A stretch of 64,000 bases of DNA from Archivesica marissinica (Eukaryota > Mollusca > Bivalvia > Venerida > Vesicomyidae), in contig CM026398.1 in assembly GCA_014843695.1 (NCBI GenBank), positions 18,041,593-18,105,592 of the forward strand. The letters run 5' to 3'. How positions within the stretch are numbered: the stretch's first letter is position 1; each line of letters opens with the position of its first letter. The notes beneath the pieces are model-generated. The model made no database searches and had not been told where the DNA came from. It worked only from the letters and a program-made list of their open reading frames with translations. A program made the translations under genes and the position numbers. Below, piece by piece: positions 53,447-64,000 of the stretch.

Positions 53447-56424
53447 TGAAAATGAAGACACTATTGAGTGACTATAAGAAATACAAAGTGTGTACTGACA
53501 TTAGTAGTTAATGTAGTGACTATAAGAAATACATATATGTGTGTACTGACATTAGTAGTTGACGTAGTGACTATAAGAAATACATATATGTGTGTACTGA
53601 CATTATAGTTGATGTAGTGACTATAAGAAATACATATATGTGTGTACTGACATTAGTAGTTGATGTAGTGCCTATAAGAAATACATATATGTGTGTACTG
53701 ACATTAGTAGTTGATGTAGTGACTATAAGAAATACATATATGTGTGTACTGACATTAGTAGTTGATGTAGTGACTATAAGAAATACATATATGTGTGTAC
53801 TGACATTGGTAGTTGATGTAGTGACTATAAGAAATACATATATGTGTGTACTGACATTATAGTTGAGGTAGTGACTATAAGAAATACATATATGTGTGTA
53901 CTGACATTAGTAGTTGATGTAGTGCCTATAAGAAATACATATATGTGTGTACTGACATTAGTAGTTGATGTAGTGACTATAAGAAATACATATATGTGTG
54001 TACTGACATTAGTAGTTGATGTAGTGACTATAAGAAATACATATATGTGTGTACTGACATTGGTAGTTGATGTAGTGACTATAAGAAATACATATATGTG
54101 TGTACTGACATTATAGTTGAGTAGTGACTATAAGAAATACAATATGTGTGTACTGACATTAGTAGTTGATGTAGTGCCTATAAGAAATACATATATGTGT
54201 GTACTGACATTGTAGTTGATGTAGTGACTATAAGAAATACATAGTAGTGACTATAAGAAATACATATATGTGTGTACTGACATTATAGTTGAGTAGTGAC
54301 TATAAGAAATACATATATGTGTGTACTGACATTAGTAGTTGATGTAGTGACTATAAGAAATACATATATGTGTGTACTGACATTAGTAGTTGATGTAGTG
54401 ACTATAAGAAATACATATATGTGTGTACTGACATTATAGTTGATGTAGTGACTATAAGAAATACATATATGTGTGTACTGACATTAGTAGTTGATGTAGT
54501 GACTATAAGAAATACATATATGTGTGTACTGACATTAGTAGTTGATGTAGTGCCTATAAGAAATACATATATGTGTGTACTGACATTAGTAGTTGATGTA
54601 GTGCCTATAAGAAATACATATATGTGTGTACTGACATTAGTAGTTGATGTAGTGACTATAAGAAATACATATATGTGTGTACTGACATTAGTAGTTGATG
54701 TAGTGACTATAAGAAATACATATATGTGTGTACTGACATTAGTAGTTGATGTAGTGACTATAAGAAATACATATATGTGTGTACTGACATTATAGTTGAT
54801 GTAGTGCCTATAAGAAATACATATATGTGTGTACTGACATTAGTAGTTGATGTAGTGACTATAAGAAATACATATATGTGTGTACTGACATTAGTAGTCG
54901 ATGTAGTGACAATAAGAAATACATATATGTGTGTACTGACATTAGTAGTTGACGTAGTGACTATAAGAAATACATATATGTGTGCACTGACATTGGTAGT
55001 TGATGTAGTGACAATAAGAAATACATATATGTGTGTACTGACATTAGTAGTTGATGTAGTGACTATAAGAAATACATATATGTGTGTACTGACATTAGTA
55101 GTTGATGTAGTGACAAAAAAACAAAACACAAGTAGTGACTATAAGAAATACTATATGTGTGCATTGACATTGGTAGTTGTGTAGTGACAATAGAAATACA
55201 TATATGTGTGTACTGACATTAGTAGTTGATGTAGTGACATAAGAATACATATATGTGTGTACTGACATTAGTAGTGATGTAGTGACAATAAGAAATACAT
55301 ATATGTGTGTACTGACATTAGTAGTTGATGTAGTGACAATAAGAAATACATATATGTGTGTACTGACATTGGTAGTTTATGTAGTGACTATAAGAAATAC
55401 ATTTATGTGTGTACTGACATTAGTAGTTGATGTAGTGACAATAAGAAATACATATATGTGTGTACTGACATTAGTAGTTGATGTAGTGACAATAAGAAAT
55501 ACATATATGTGTGTACTGACATTGGTAGTTTATGTAGTGACTATAAGAAATACATTTATGTGTGTACTGACATTAGTAGTTGATGTAGTGACAATAAGAA
55601 ATACATATATGTGTGTACTGACATTAGTAGTTGATGTAGTGACAATAAGAAATACATATATGTGTGTACTGACATTGGTAGTTTATGTAGTGACTATAAG
55701 AAATACATTTATGTGTGTACTGACATTAGTAGTTGATGTAGTGACAATAAGAAATACATATATGTGTGTACTGACATTAGTAGTTGATGTAGTGACAATA
55801 AGAAATACATATATGTGTGTACTGACATTGGTAGTTTATGTAGTGACTATAAGAAATACATATATGTGTGTACTGACATTATTAGTTGATGTAGTGCCTG
55901 TGAGAAAGACACATATGTGTGTACTGACATTATTAGTTGATGTAGTGCCTGTAAGAAATACATATATGTGTGTACTGACATTAGTAGTTGGTGTAGTGCC
56001 TGTAAGAAATACATATATGTGTGCACTGACATTAGTAGTTGACGTAGTGACTATAAGAAATACATATATGTGTGTACTGACATTGGTAGTTGATGTAGTG
56101 ACTATAAGAAATATATATATGTGTGTACTGACATTAGTAGTTGGTGTAGTGCCTGTAAGAAATACATATATGTGTGTACTGACATTAGTAGTTGACGTAG
56201 TGACTATAAGAAATACATATATGTGTGTACTGACATTAGTAGTTGATGTAGTGACTATATGAAATACATATATGTGTGTACTGACATTAGTAGTTGGTGT
56301 AGTGCCTGTAAGAAATACATAGATGTGTGTACTGACATTAGTTGTTGATGTAGTGACTATAAGAAATACATATATGTGTGTACTGACATTAGTAGTTGAT
56401 GTAGTGCCTATAAGAAATACATAT

Positions 56425-56910
56425 ATATGAAATACATAAATGAAGCAGCTACTCTTGTGTTACCAAGAAGTCGGACTGTCACATACGGAGATAGAAGTTT
56501 CATGACTGCTGCCCCAAAACTTTGGAATTCTCTTCCATCAAATCTTAGAAGTGCAACAACATTGTGTTCTTTCAAAAAGGCTTTGAAGACACACCTTTTT
56601 AAATGTTCATATGGAACATAAATATCGAACTGTGTCTGTGCTCAATCAGGATTAAGACAGCAAATGAACACATTTTATTTAATTATTACCTATATTTTAA
56701 TTGTTATAATTTTAGATCCTAATATTTTATAGCATATTTAGAATCCATTGTAATTGTGTTTGCTAATTTTGTCTTGTTTTAACTCATTGTATGTGGACGT
56801 TTTTATCAATATTTGTGATATTTTAGGCTGTAAAGCGCTTTTGAACGTTTTAATTTTTGAAGAAAAGAGGGCTATATAAGTTTGGTATATAATAATAATA
56901 ATAATAATAA
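56425..56910 (+). mobile_element. CR1/L2-like LINE, 3' end only, inserted in the array
   Basis: A 64-codon frame (56427-56621) with AAPKLWNSLPSNLR and FKKALKTHLF is the C-terminus of a LINE ORF2 of CR1/L2 style. It is followed by a 3' UTR with GGCTGTAAAGCGCTTTTGAA, GGGCTATATAAG and an (AAT)n tail at 56888-56912, the typical end of these LINEs. The 51-bp array resumes right after. The reverse-transcriptase core is absent: a 5'-truncated dead copy. Confidence 0.9.
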
Positions 56911-57060
56911 TATATGTGTGTACTGACATTGGTAGTTGATGTAGTGACTATAAGAAATACATATATGTGTGTACTGACATTAGTAGTTGATGTAGTGACT
57001 ATAAGAAATACATATATGTGTGTACTGACATTAGTAGTTGATGTAGTGACTATAAGAAAT

Positions 57061-57331
57061 TATTATTATTATTATATTTCGGGTTTTACGCCTGCATCAG
57101 CACCATTTTGGTCTATATCGCCGGCGGGCAGTTTACCTAACAACACCTTTCCTGGGCATGCTCCAGCGGTTAACCAGTACTTGGGTGCACCAACCTCCGT
57201 AAGAAACTGCCAACTTTTTCATATAAATGAGACACGGCCTAAGCGGGGCTCGAACCCGTGACCATCAGTGTTGATAGGTTACAGTGGTATACAAGTCAGC
57301 GACCGTAACCACTCGACCACGGAGGCGGACT
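57061..57331 (-). mobile_element. SINE-3, full-length, inserted in the array
   Basis: Reverse-strand copy with both boxes (GAGTGGTTACGGTCGCTGAC, CACGGGTTCGAGCCCCGCTT) and a (TTA)n tail. ACTATAAGAAAT flanks it at 57049-57060 and 57332-57343, the duplicated target being part of the 51-bp unit. Confidence 0.94.
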
Positions 57332-58229
57332 ACTATAAGAAATACATACATGTGTGTACTGACATTGGTAGTTGATGTAGTGACTTAAGAAATACATTTA
57401 TGTGTGTAATGACATTAGTAGTTGATGTAGTGACTATACGAAATACATATATGTGTGTACTGACATTAGTAGTTGATGTAGTGACTATAAGAAATACATA
57501 TATGTGTGTACTGACATTGGTAGTTGATGTAGTGACTATAAGAAATACATATATGTGTGTACTGACATTGGTAGTTGATGTAGTGACTTAAGAAATACAT
57601 TTATGTGTGTACTGACATTAGTAGTTGATGAGTGACTATAAGAAATACATATATGTGTGTACTGACATTGGTAGTTGATGTAGTGACTATACGAAATACA
57701 TATATGTGTGTACTGACATTAGTAGTTGATGTAGTGACTATAAGAAATACATATTAGTGTGTACTGACATTAGTAGTTGATGTAGTGACTATAAGAAATA
57801 CATATATGTGTGTACTGACATTGGTAGTTGATGTAGTGACTATAAGAAATACATATATGTGTGTACTGACATTAGTAGTTGATGTAGTGACTATAAGAAA
57901 TACATATATGTGTGTACTGACATTAGTAGTTGATGTAGTGACTATAAGAAATACATATTAGTGTGTACTGACATTAGTAGTTGATGTAGTGACTATAAGA
58001 AATACATATATGTGTGTACTGACATTGGTAGTTGATGTAGTGACTATAAGAAATACATATATGTGTGTACTGACATTAGTAGTTGATGTAGTGACTATAA
58101 GAAATACATATATGTGTGTACTGACATTAGTAGTTGATGTAGTGACTATAAGAAATACATATTAGTGTGTACTGACATTAGTAGTTGATGTAGTGACTAT
58201 AAGAAATACATATATGTGTGTACTGACAT

Positions 58230-58325
58230 GGATTGTTCCTACGAATTGCTCATACGGATTGCTTCTTCTGTGGATTGCTCCTTCTATGGATTGCTTCTTC
58301 TGTGGATTGCTCCTTCCATGAGATC
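58230..58325. repeat. Short tandem repeat TGGATTGCTTCTTC / TGGATTGCTCCTTC
   Basis: About five units of 16-18 bp: TATGGATTGCTTCTTCTG, TGGATTGCTCCTTCTA. Lies between two long arrays. Confidence 0.85.
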
Positions 58326-58394
58326 CTTCAGTGGTCCTATTTTCATACTTGTTGTTCTTGAATACCATGATGCTTTCATGCATCTTAGTTAAGT

Positions 58395-59656
58395 ACCTAC
58401 CATACATACCTACGATACATACCTACATACCTACCATACATACCTACATATACATACCTACCATACATACCTACCATACATACCATACATACCATACATA
58501 CATACATACCTACCATACATACCTACCTATACATACCTACCATACATACCTACCATACATACCATACATACCATACATACCTACCATACATACCTACCAT
58601 ACATACCTACCATACATACCTACCATACCTACCTACCTATACATACCTACCTACATACCATACATACAACATACCAAACACACCTACCATACATACATAC
58701 CATACATACCTACCATAATTACATACCATACACCATACATACCATACAACATACACATACATACCATAACATACCATAACCATAAACATACCATACCATC
58801 TACCATACCATACCATACCATACCATACCATACCATACCATAACATACCATAACATCCATACATACATACCATACATACCATACCATACCATACAATACC
58901 ATAACATACCATACCATACACCTACCATACATACATACCATACCATACCATACCATACCATACATAACCATACCACCATACATACCATACCATACCATAC
59001 CAACATACCATACCATAACATACCATACCATCCCATACCATACCATACCAATACCATACCATACCATACCCTACCATAAAACATACCATACATACATACA
59101 TACATACATACATACATACATACATACATACATACATACATACATACATACATACATACATACATACATACATACATACATACATACATACATACATACC
59201 TACATACATACCTACATACATACCTACATACATACCTACATACATACCTACATACATACATACATACATACATACATACATACATACATACATACATACA
59301 TACATACATACATACATACATACATACATACATACATACATACATACATACATACATACATACATACATACTACATACATACATACATACATACATACAT
59401 ACATACATACATACATACATACATACATACATACATACATACATACATACATACATACATACATACATACATACATACATACATACATACATACATACAT
59501 ACATACATACCTACATACATACATACCTACATACATACATACCTACATACATACATACCTACATACATACATACCTACATACATACATACCTACATACAT
59601 ACATACCTACATACATACATACCTACATACATACATACCTACATACATACATACCT
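58395..59656. repeat. TACA/TACC simple-sequence block, left of gap
   Basis: Three sections: CATACCTAC-type (58395-58700), CATAC/CATACC pentamer-tetramer mixtures (58700-59090), and nearly pure (CATA)n from 59091 with periodic CCTACATA interruptions. Open minus frames (MYVCMYVC...) are artefacts. Confidence 0.97.
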
Positions 59657-60656
59657 NNNNNNNNNNNNNNNNNNNNNNNNNNNNNNNNNNNNNNNNNNNN
59701 NNNNNNNNNNNNNNNNNNNNNNNNNNNNNNNNNNNNNNNNNNNNNNNNNNNNNNNNNNNNNNNNNNNNNNNNNNNNNNNNNNNNNNNNNNNNNNNNNNNN
59801 NNNNNNNNNNNNNNNNNNNNNNNNNNNNNNNNNNNNNNNNNNNNNNNNNNNNNNNNNNNNNNNNNNNNNNNNNNNNNNNNNNNNNNNNNNNNNNNNNNNN
59901 NNNNNNNNNNNNNNNNNNNNNNNNNNNNNNNNNNNNNNNNNNNNNNNNNNNNNNNNNNNNNNNNNNNNNNNNNNNNNNNNNNNNNNNNNNNNNNNNNNNN
60001 NNNNNNNNNNNNNNNNNNNNNNNNNNNNNNNNNNNNNNNNNNNNNNNNNNNNNNNNNNNNNNNNNNNNNNNNNNNNNNNNNNNNNNNNNNNNNNNNNNNN
60101 NNNNNNNNNNNNNNNNNNNNNNNNNNNNNNNNNNNNNNNNNNNNNNNNNNNNNNNNNNNNNNNNNNNNNNNNNNNNNNNNNNNNNNNNNNNNNNNNNNNN
60201 NNNNNNNNNNNNNNNNNNNNNNNNNNNNNNNNNNNNNNNNNNNNNNNNNNNNNNNNNNNNNNNNNNNNNNNNNNNNNNNNNNNNNNNNNNNNNNNNNNNN
60301 NNNNNNNNNNNNNNNNNNNNNNNNNNNNNNNNNNNNNNNNNNNNNNNNNNNNNNNNNNNNNNNNNNNNNNNNNNNNNNNNNNNNNNNNNNNNNNNNNNNN
60401 NNNNNNNNNNNNNNNNNNNNNNNNNNNNNNNNNNNNNNNNNNNNNNNNNNNNNNNNNNNNNNNNNNNNNNNNNNNNNNNNNNNNNNNNNNNNNNNNNNNN
60501 NNNNNNNNNNNNNNNNNNNNNNNNNNNNNNNNNNNNNNNNNNNNNNNNNNNNNNNNNNNNNNNNNNNNNNNNNNNNNNNNNNNNNNNNNNNNNNNNNNNN
60601 NNNNNNNNNNNNNNNNNNNNNNNNNNNNNNNNNNNNNNNNNNNNNNNNNNNNNNNN
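59657..60656. other. Assembly gap, exactly 1000 N
   Basis: Placeholder gap inside the simple-sequence block. Left side is CATACATACCTA type, right side CATACCATAC type, so real length and structure are unknown. Confidence 0.99.
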
Positions 60657-61970
60657 TACCATACATACCATACCATATACCATACCATACATACCATACA
60701 CCATACCAACACCATACCATACAACCATACCATATACCATACCATACCATACCATATACCACACCATACCATACATACCATACATACCATACCATACACC
60801 ATACCATACCATACAACACACCATACCATACAACATACCATACCATACAACATACCATACAACATACCATACCATACCATACACCATACCATACCATACA
60901 TACCATACATACCATACATACCATACATACCATACATACCATACACCATACCATACACCATACCATACATACCATACACCATACCATACACCATACCATA
61001 CATACCATACACCATACCATACACCATACCATACATACCATACACCATACATACATACCATACATACCATACCATACCATACCATACCATACCTACCATA
61101 CCATACCATACCATACCATACAATACATACATACCTACCATACCATACCAACCATACCATACCATACCCTACCATACCATACATACATACATACATACCA
61201 TACATACATACATACATACATACATACATACCATACATACATACATACATACCATACATACATACATACATACCATACATACATACATACATACCATACA
61301 TACATACATACATACCATACATACATACATACATACATACCATACATACATACATACATACCATACATACATACATACATACCATACATACATACATACA
61401 TACCATACATACATACATACATACCATACATACATACATACATACCATACATACATACATACATACCATACATACATACATACATACATACCATACATAC
61501 ATACATACCTACTACATACCATACATAATACATACCATACATACATACATACCTACCTACATACCTACATACCTACCTACCATAAATACATACATACCAT
61601 ACCATACCATACCTACCATACCATACCATACCATCCATACATACCATACCATACCATACCATACCATACCATACCATACCATACCATACCATACCATACC
61701 ATACATACATACATACCTACCATACATATCTACCATACATACCTACCACACATACCTATACATACCTACCATACATACATACATACCTACCTACCTACCT
61801 ACCTACCTACCTACCATACATACCTATACATACCTACCATACATACATACATACATACATACCTACCTACCTACCATACATACCTATACATACCTACCAT
61901 ACATATCTACCATACATACCTACCACACATACCTATACATACCTACCATATATACCTACCATATATATAT
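60657..61970. repeat. TACA/TACC simple-sequence block, right of gap
   Basis: CCATACCATA pentamers, then a regular 20-21-bp higher-order unit (CATACATACATACATACC plus AT) from about 61170 to 61500, then CCTACC-rich sequence. Two near-identical 100-bp-class blocks (CATACATATCTACCATACAT, ACCTACCACACATACC) lie at 61720 and 61900. Confidence 0.97.
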
Positions 61971-62729
61971 AGGACAATAACGTATTATTTTCTTAATATG
62001 TTTATGCATTATATAAACGTATTCATGTATACAAGTTGAATGTAACATGCTCCTTGGAGCCATTATTATTTATTTGTATTGACTTGCATTTTTTTATATT
62101 TTTGATAAAATGTACATATAACTCTACATTCGGACACATTATTATTCGCGAGAATCATCAATTCGCGAAATTTAGCGAAATCTAAAATCTCCTGAATAAA
62201 TAGTGATCAACAGTATACACATATCAGCGTTTGGAATGTGATTGTGAGGTGTTCATTGGGTTATATCGTGAAGGTACAGGAACATGGCACAACATTACAA
62301 ACTGTGGGCGTCCGTGGTAGAACGTCGGAGGAGCAGGTGTTCGATACTCGGTCGGAGCACGTGTGTAGTGTCCTTGAGCAAGACACCATACACCAACAAA
62401 CTATATATAATTCTAACATGGATCGACATTTTGTCTGTACATTTATATGCAAAGAAGGGATTTACCGTGTTTAAATCTGCAATAAAACATTATGTTAGTG
62501 TATGGCGTCACACCGTACTCACTCTAAAAAATAACATCAACTAATGTTGTGTTTTTTTATAGATATTTTGGTCATGTTAGAATCACTATTTATAGTCGAA
62601 TTTATTCAACTGAAAGACACATATTATTTTGTTAAATAATATTTAAACACACTATGCTTCAGGATCAGTACTCAAGAAAACTAACATGGACCAGTAACAG
62701 AACTTACCAACGTCTGAATCACGAGAAAT
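61971..62729. other. Upstream region of the last gene, with repeat fragments
   Basis: 62305-62400 resembles a tRNA-like SINE head (CGTGGTAGAACGTCGGAGGA, GTGTTCGATACTCGGTCGGA). 62466-62590 is a single copy of the dispersed segment seen at 24170-24520 (TGTTTAAATCTGCAATAAAA, AGATATTTTGGTCATGTTAG). The minus-strand frame 62846-62652 overlaps the start of the gene and is not supported. Confidence 0.6.
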
Positions 62730-64000
62730 ATGCATTACATGGATCTGAGAAACATCAAGAGAGGCGTGTTCATTCTCATGTTGATTAGCATCAGCTTGGC
62801 CTACATGCAGCTCGTCACCATTGAACAGTGGGATAGATTCATTCATTTTCGAATATCTCGGGGAATGGACTCTAGTGGCGTAGAAGATGTCGATAACACT
62901 GATGACATCGAGAGGGATCGTGCTATATATTATCTTGGCGAGCGTAATGTCACTTTATCGACTTACATCGACTATGACTATGACGTTGTATACAACACTA
63001 TTAAATCGGCACAAGACCGGGTGTATTTGGACGAGTTTGGCACATCGATGAATTTGACGTATTACGAGACTGACATCCTTAACGATACTAAAACGTTTAC
63101 TGAAGATACAATTGCAGCCAATTCAAAAACAATTAACAAAGCAGTGGACGCCAAACAAAAGAATAAATTTGCTAGAATTCATATGGAACGATTTGTTAAG
63201 ACTGATTCTAATTTTACAGATAAGCCATTATTGATATTATTCTCATCATGGGTTGCCAGTCCAGAAAAGGTACGCGTGCACGCCATACTGAAACGCTTAT
63301 GGAACTCCTGGCCGTCTATCAAACCACTTGTGATGACCCACGACAAAACTATACAAAAGGAATACGGTAAAGTTGGCTGGCTTTACCAAACACTTACTAA
63401 TATAAATAGCAGGTGCTACGGCCCGCCCGTTTTAGCTACGATGTTCACCGATGTTTTTAAAAAGCACGATGCATACTTTTATGGTTTTTCCAATGCCGAC
63501 ATCATATTTGGACAAGGATTAGAGGACACGATGAAATTCATTTATTATTACTTTAGTCCATGGAAAAATAAGCCAGTTTTGGTGATTGGCAGACGACATA
63601 ATGTGGATTTTGTAAAACGCGGAAATCTTGCTTTAAACACGCCAAATGATGTCCGTGATGCGACAAAAGTCGGTAAATTGGTAATTAGATCAACAGACTA
63701 TTTCTTTACTAACCGACATTTTCCGTGGGGCCAAGCCCCCAAGGTAACCATAGGCAGGCCTTACGTCGTGCGTGCAATAATAGGATGGGCAATGCAAAAC
63801 AACTTTTATGTAATAGATGCGACGCGTACAATAGAGTCCGTACATCTTACAACAGAAGATGGTGTCTTTGCATCATGGCACAAAAAAGGCACGATGTGTA
63901 ATGAAAACGTTTTATCTCTTTTGCATTGGAGCATACCTCTATTTCTCGGACATTGCGAATGTGCCCGATTGGAGACGTATTACAGTCGAAATAGGTCAAT
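62730..64000 (+). CDS. Type II membrane, glycosyltransferase-like protein (partial, runs off window)
   Basis: An uninterrupted 423-codon reading frame to the right edge. An in-frame TGA at 62715-62717 fixes the first ATG (62730; A at -3); a second ATG is at 62739. Residues 1-12 are short and basic (LRNIKRG), 13-29 are a hydrophobic anchor (VFILMLISISLAYMQLV), then comes a stem with four N-glycosylation sequons (NVT 73, NLT 108, NDT 118, NFT 161), the plan of a Golgi type II enzyme. The globular part starts near 165 (KPLLILFSSWV) and has SNADIIF (254-260, in the place a DxD-like motif would take), VLVIGRRHNVDF (283-294), STDYFF (321-326), IGRP (341-344) and VIDATRTIESVH (361-372). I know this motif order from uncharacterised, expanded molluscan proteins with a nucleotide-sugar-transferase-like fold, but I cannot name the enzyme or substrate. 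C-terminus, stop and any introns lie beyond the window. GC content is visibly higher than in the surrounding DNA. Confidence 0.85.
   Translation, partial: MHYMDLRNIKRGVFILMLISISLAYMQLVTIEQWDRFIHFRISRGMDSSGVEDVDNTDDIERDRAIYYLGERNVTLSTYIDYDYDVVYNTIKSAQDRVYLDEFGTSMNLTYYETDILNDTKTFTEDTIAANSKTINKAVDAKQKNKFARIHMERFVKTDSNFTDKPLLILFSSWVASPEKVRVHAILKRLWNSWPSIKPLVMTHDKTIQKEYGKVGWLYQTLTNINSRCYGPPVLATMFTDVFKKHDAYFYGFSNADIIFGQGLEDTMKFIYYYFSPWKNKPVLVIGRRHNVDFVKRGNLALNTPNDVRDATKVGKLVIRSTDYFFTNRHFPWGQAPKVTIGRPYVVRAIIGWAMQNNFYVIDATRTIESVHLTTEDGVFASWHKKGTMCNENVLSLLHWSIPLFLGHCECARLETYYSRNRS

Larger units (their letters stand above)
53447..58222. repeat. 51-bp minisatellite with higher-order blocks
   Basis: Unit: AGTAGTTGATGTAGTGACTA, TAAGAAATACATATATGTGT, GTACTGACATT. 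About 80 units, interrupted by a LINE (about 56425-56910) and a SINE (57061-57331). Sub-blocks: a 5-unit block repeated at 53590 and 53844; a 3-unit block repeated four times in 55280-55860; a 4-unit (204-bp) block marked by ATATTAGTGTG at 57751, 57955 and 58159. 51 is divisible by three, giving VVDVVTIRNTYMCVLTL frames; not called as genes. Confidence 0.97.

Noticed and set aside
54758..55129. 123-codon minus frame in the 51-bp array
   Set aside because: Antisense reading of the array; same explanation as the plus-strand frames.
58800..61546. Very long MYVCMYVC or MVWYGMVWYG frames
   Set aside because: Translation of TACA/TACC simple sequence, partly across an N gap.
62652..62846. Minus-strand frame overlapping the last gene
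   Set aside because: It is antisense to the well-supported plus-strand coding region and mirrors its codons.

Overview
Origin. This looks like nuclear DNA of a marine invertebrate, most likely a bivalve mollusc. The basis is several families of tRNA-derived SINEs, short terminal-inverted-repeat elements, CR1/L2-like LINE 3' ends, very long minisatellites, two gaps of exactly 1000 N, and two genes of animal type. There are no bacterial operons and no viral genes. The species assignment is inference from repeat style, not from a database match.

Layout. 1-4158: minisatellite of 40/31-bp units. 4380-5035: 114-bp repeat with an open minus-strand frame. 5.1-18.3 kb: SINEs, TTAA-flanked MITEs and small arrays (24 bp at 7.4 kb, 48 bp at 12.5 kb, 50 bp at 15.4 kb). 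18.3-19.9 kb: 51-bp array. 20.8-32.4 kb: more SINEs, a C-rich array of about 80 bp, a SINE whose interior has become a 56-bp array (22.8-23.6 kb), a 13-bp array (27.5-28.5 kb) and a 47-bp array (31.7-32.4 kb). 33.0-35.6 kb: 33/24-bp array. 36.5-40.6 kb: 22-bp and 24-bp arrays, gap 39444-40443, another 22-bp array. 40.6-47.3 kb: MITEs and SINEs in otherwise unannotated DNA. 47.37-48.36 kb: a complete single-exon BTG/Tob-family gene on the minus strand with a plausible promoter. 49.6-53.4 kb: SINEs, a LINE C-terminal fragment, an inverted SINE pair, and a fold-back element split by a MITE. 53.4-58.2 kb: 51-bp array interrupted by a LINE and a SINE. 58.4-61.97 kb: TACA/TACC simple-sequence block with gap 59657-60656. 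62.73 kb to the right edge: an open coding region for a type II membrane, glycosyltransferase-like protein that runs off the window.

Genes. Only two stretches look like functional host coding sequence: the BTG/Tob gene and the partial type II membrane protein. Nothing in the sequence links them. Nearly all other open frames are by-products of tandem repeats, several of which have units divisible by three.

Main interest. The window is a record of repeat birth and nesting. At least two SINE copies have had the same internal segment expanded into a minisatellite. Three SINE families share 3' modules. Several MITE families carry TTAA duplications that can be proven here from empty sites in sister repeats. 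Two unrelated long arrays each mix long and short units differing by 9 bp. I did not find a defence system or another recognisable multi-gene system.
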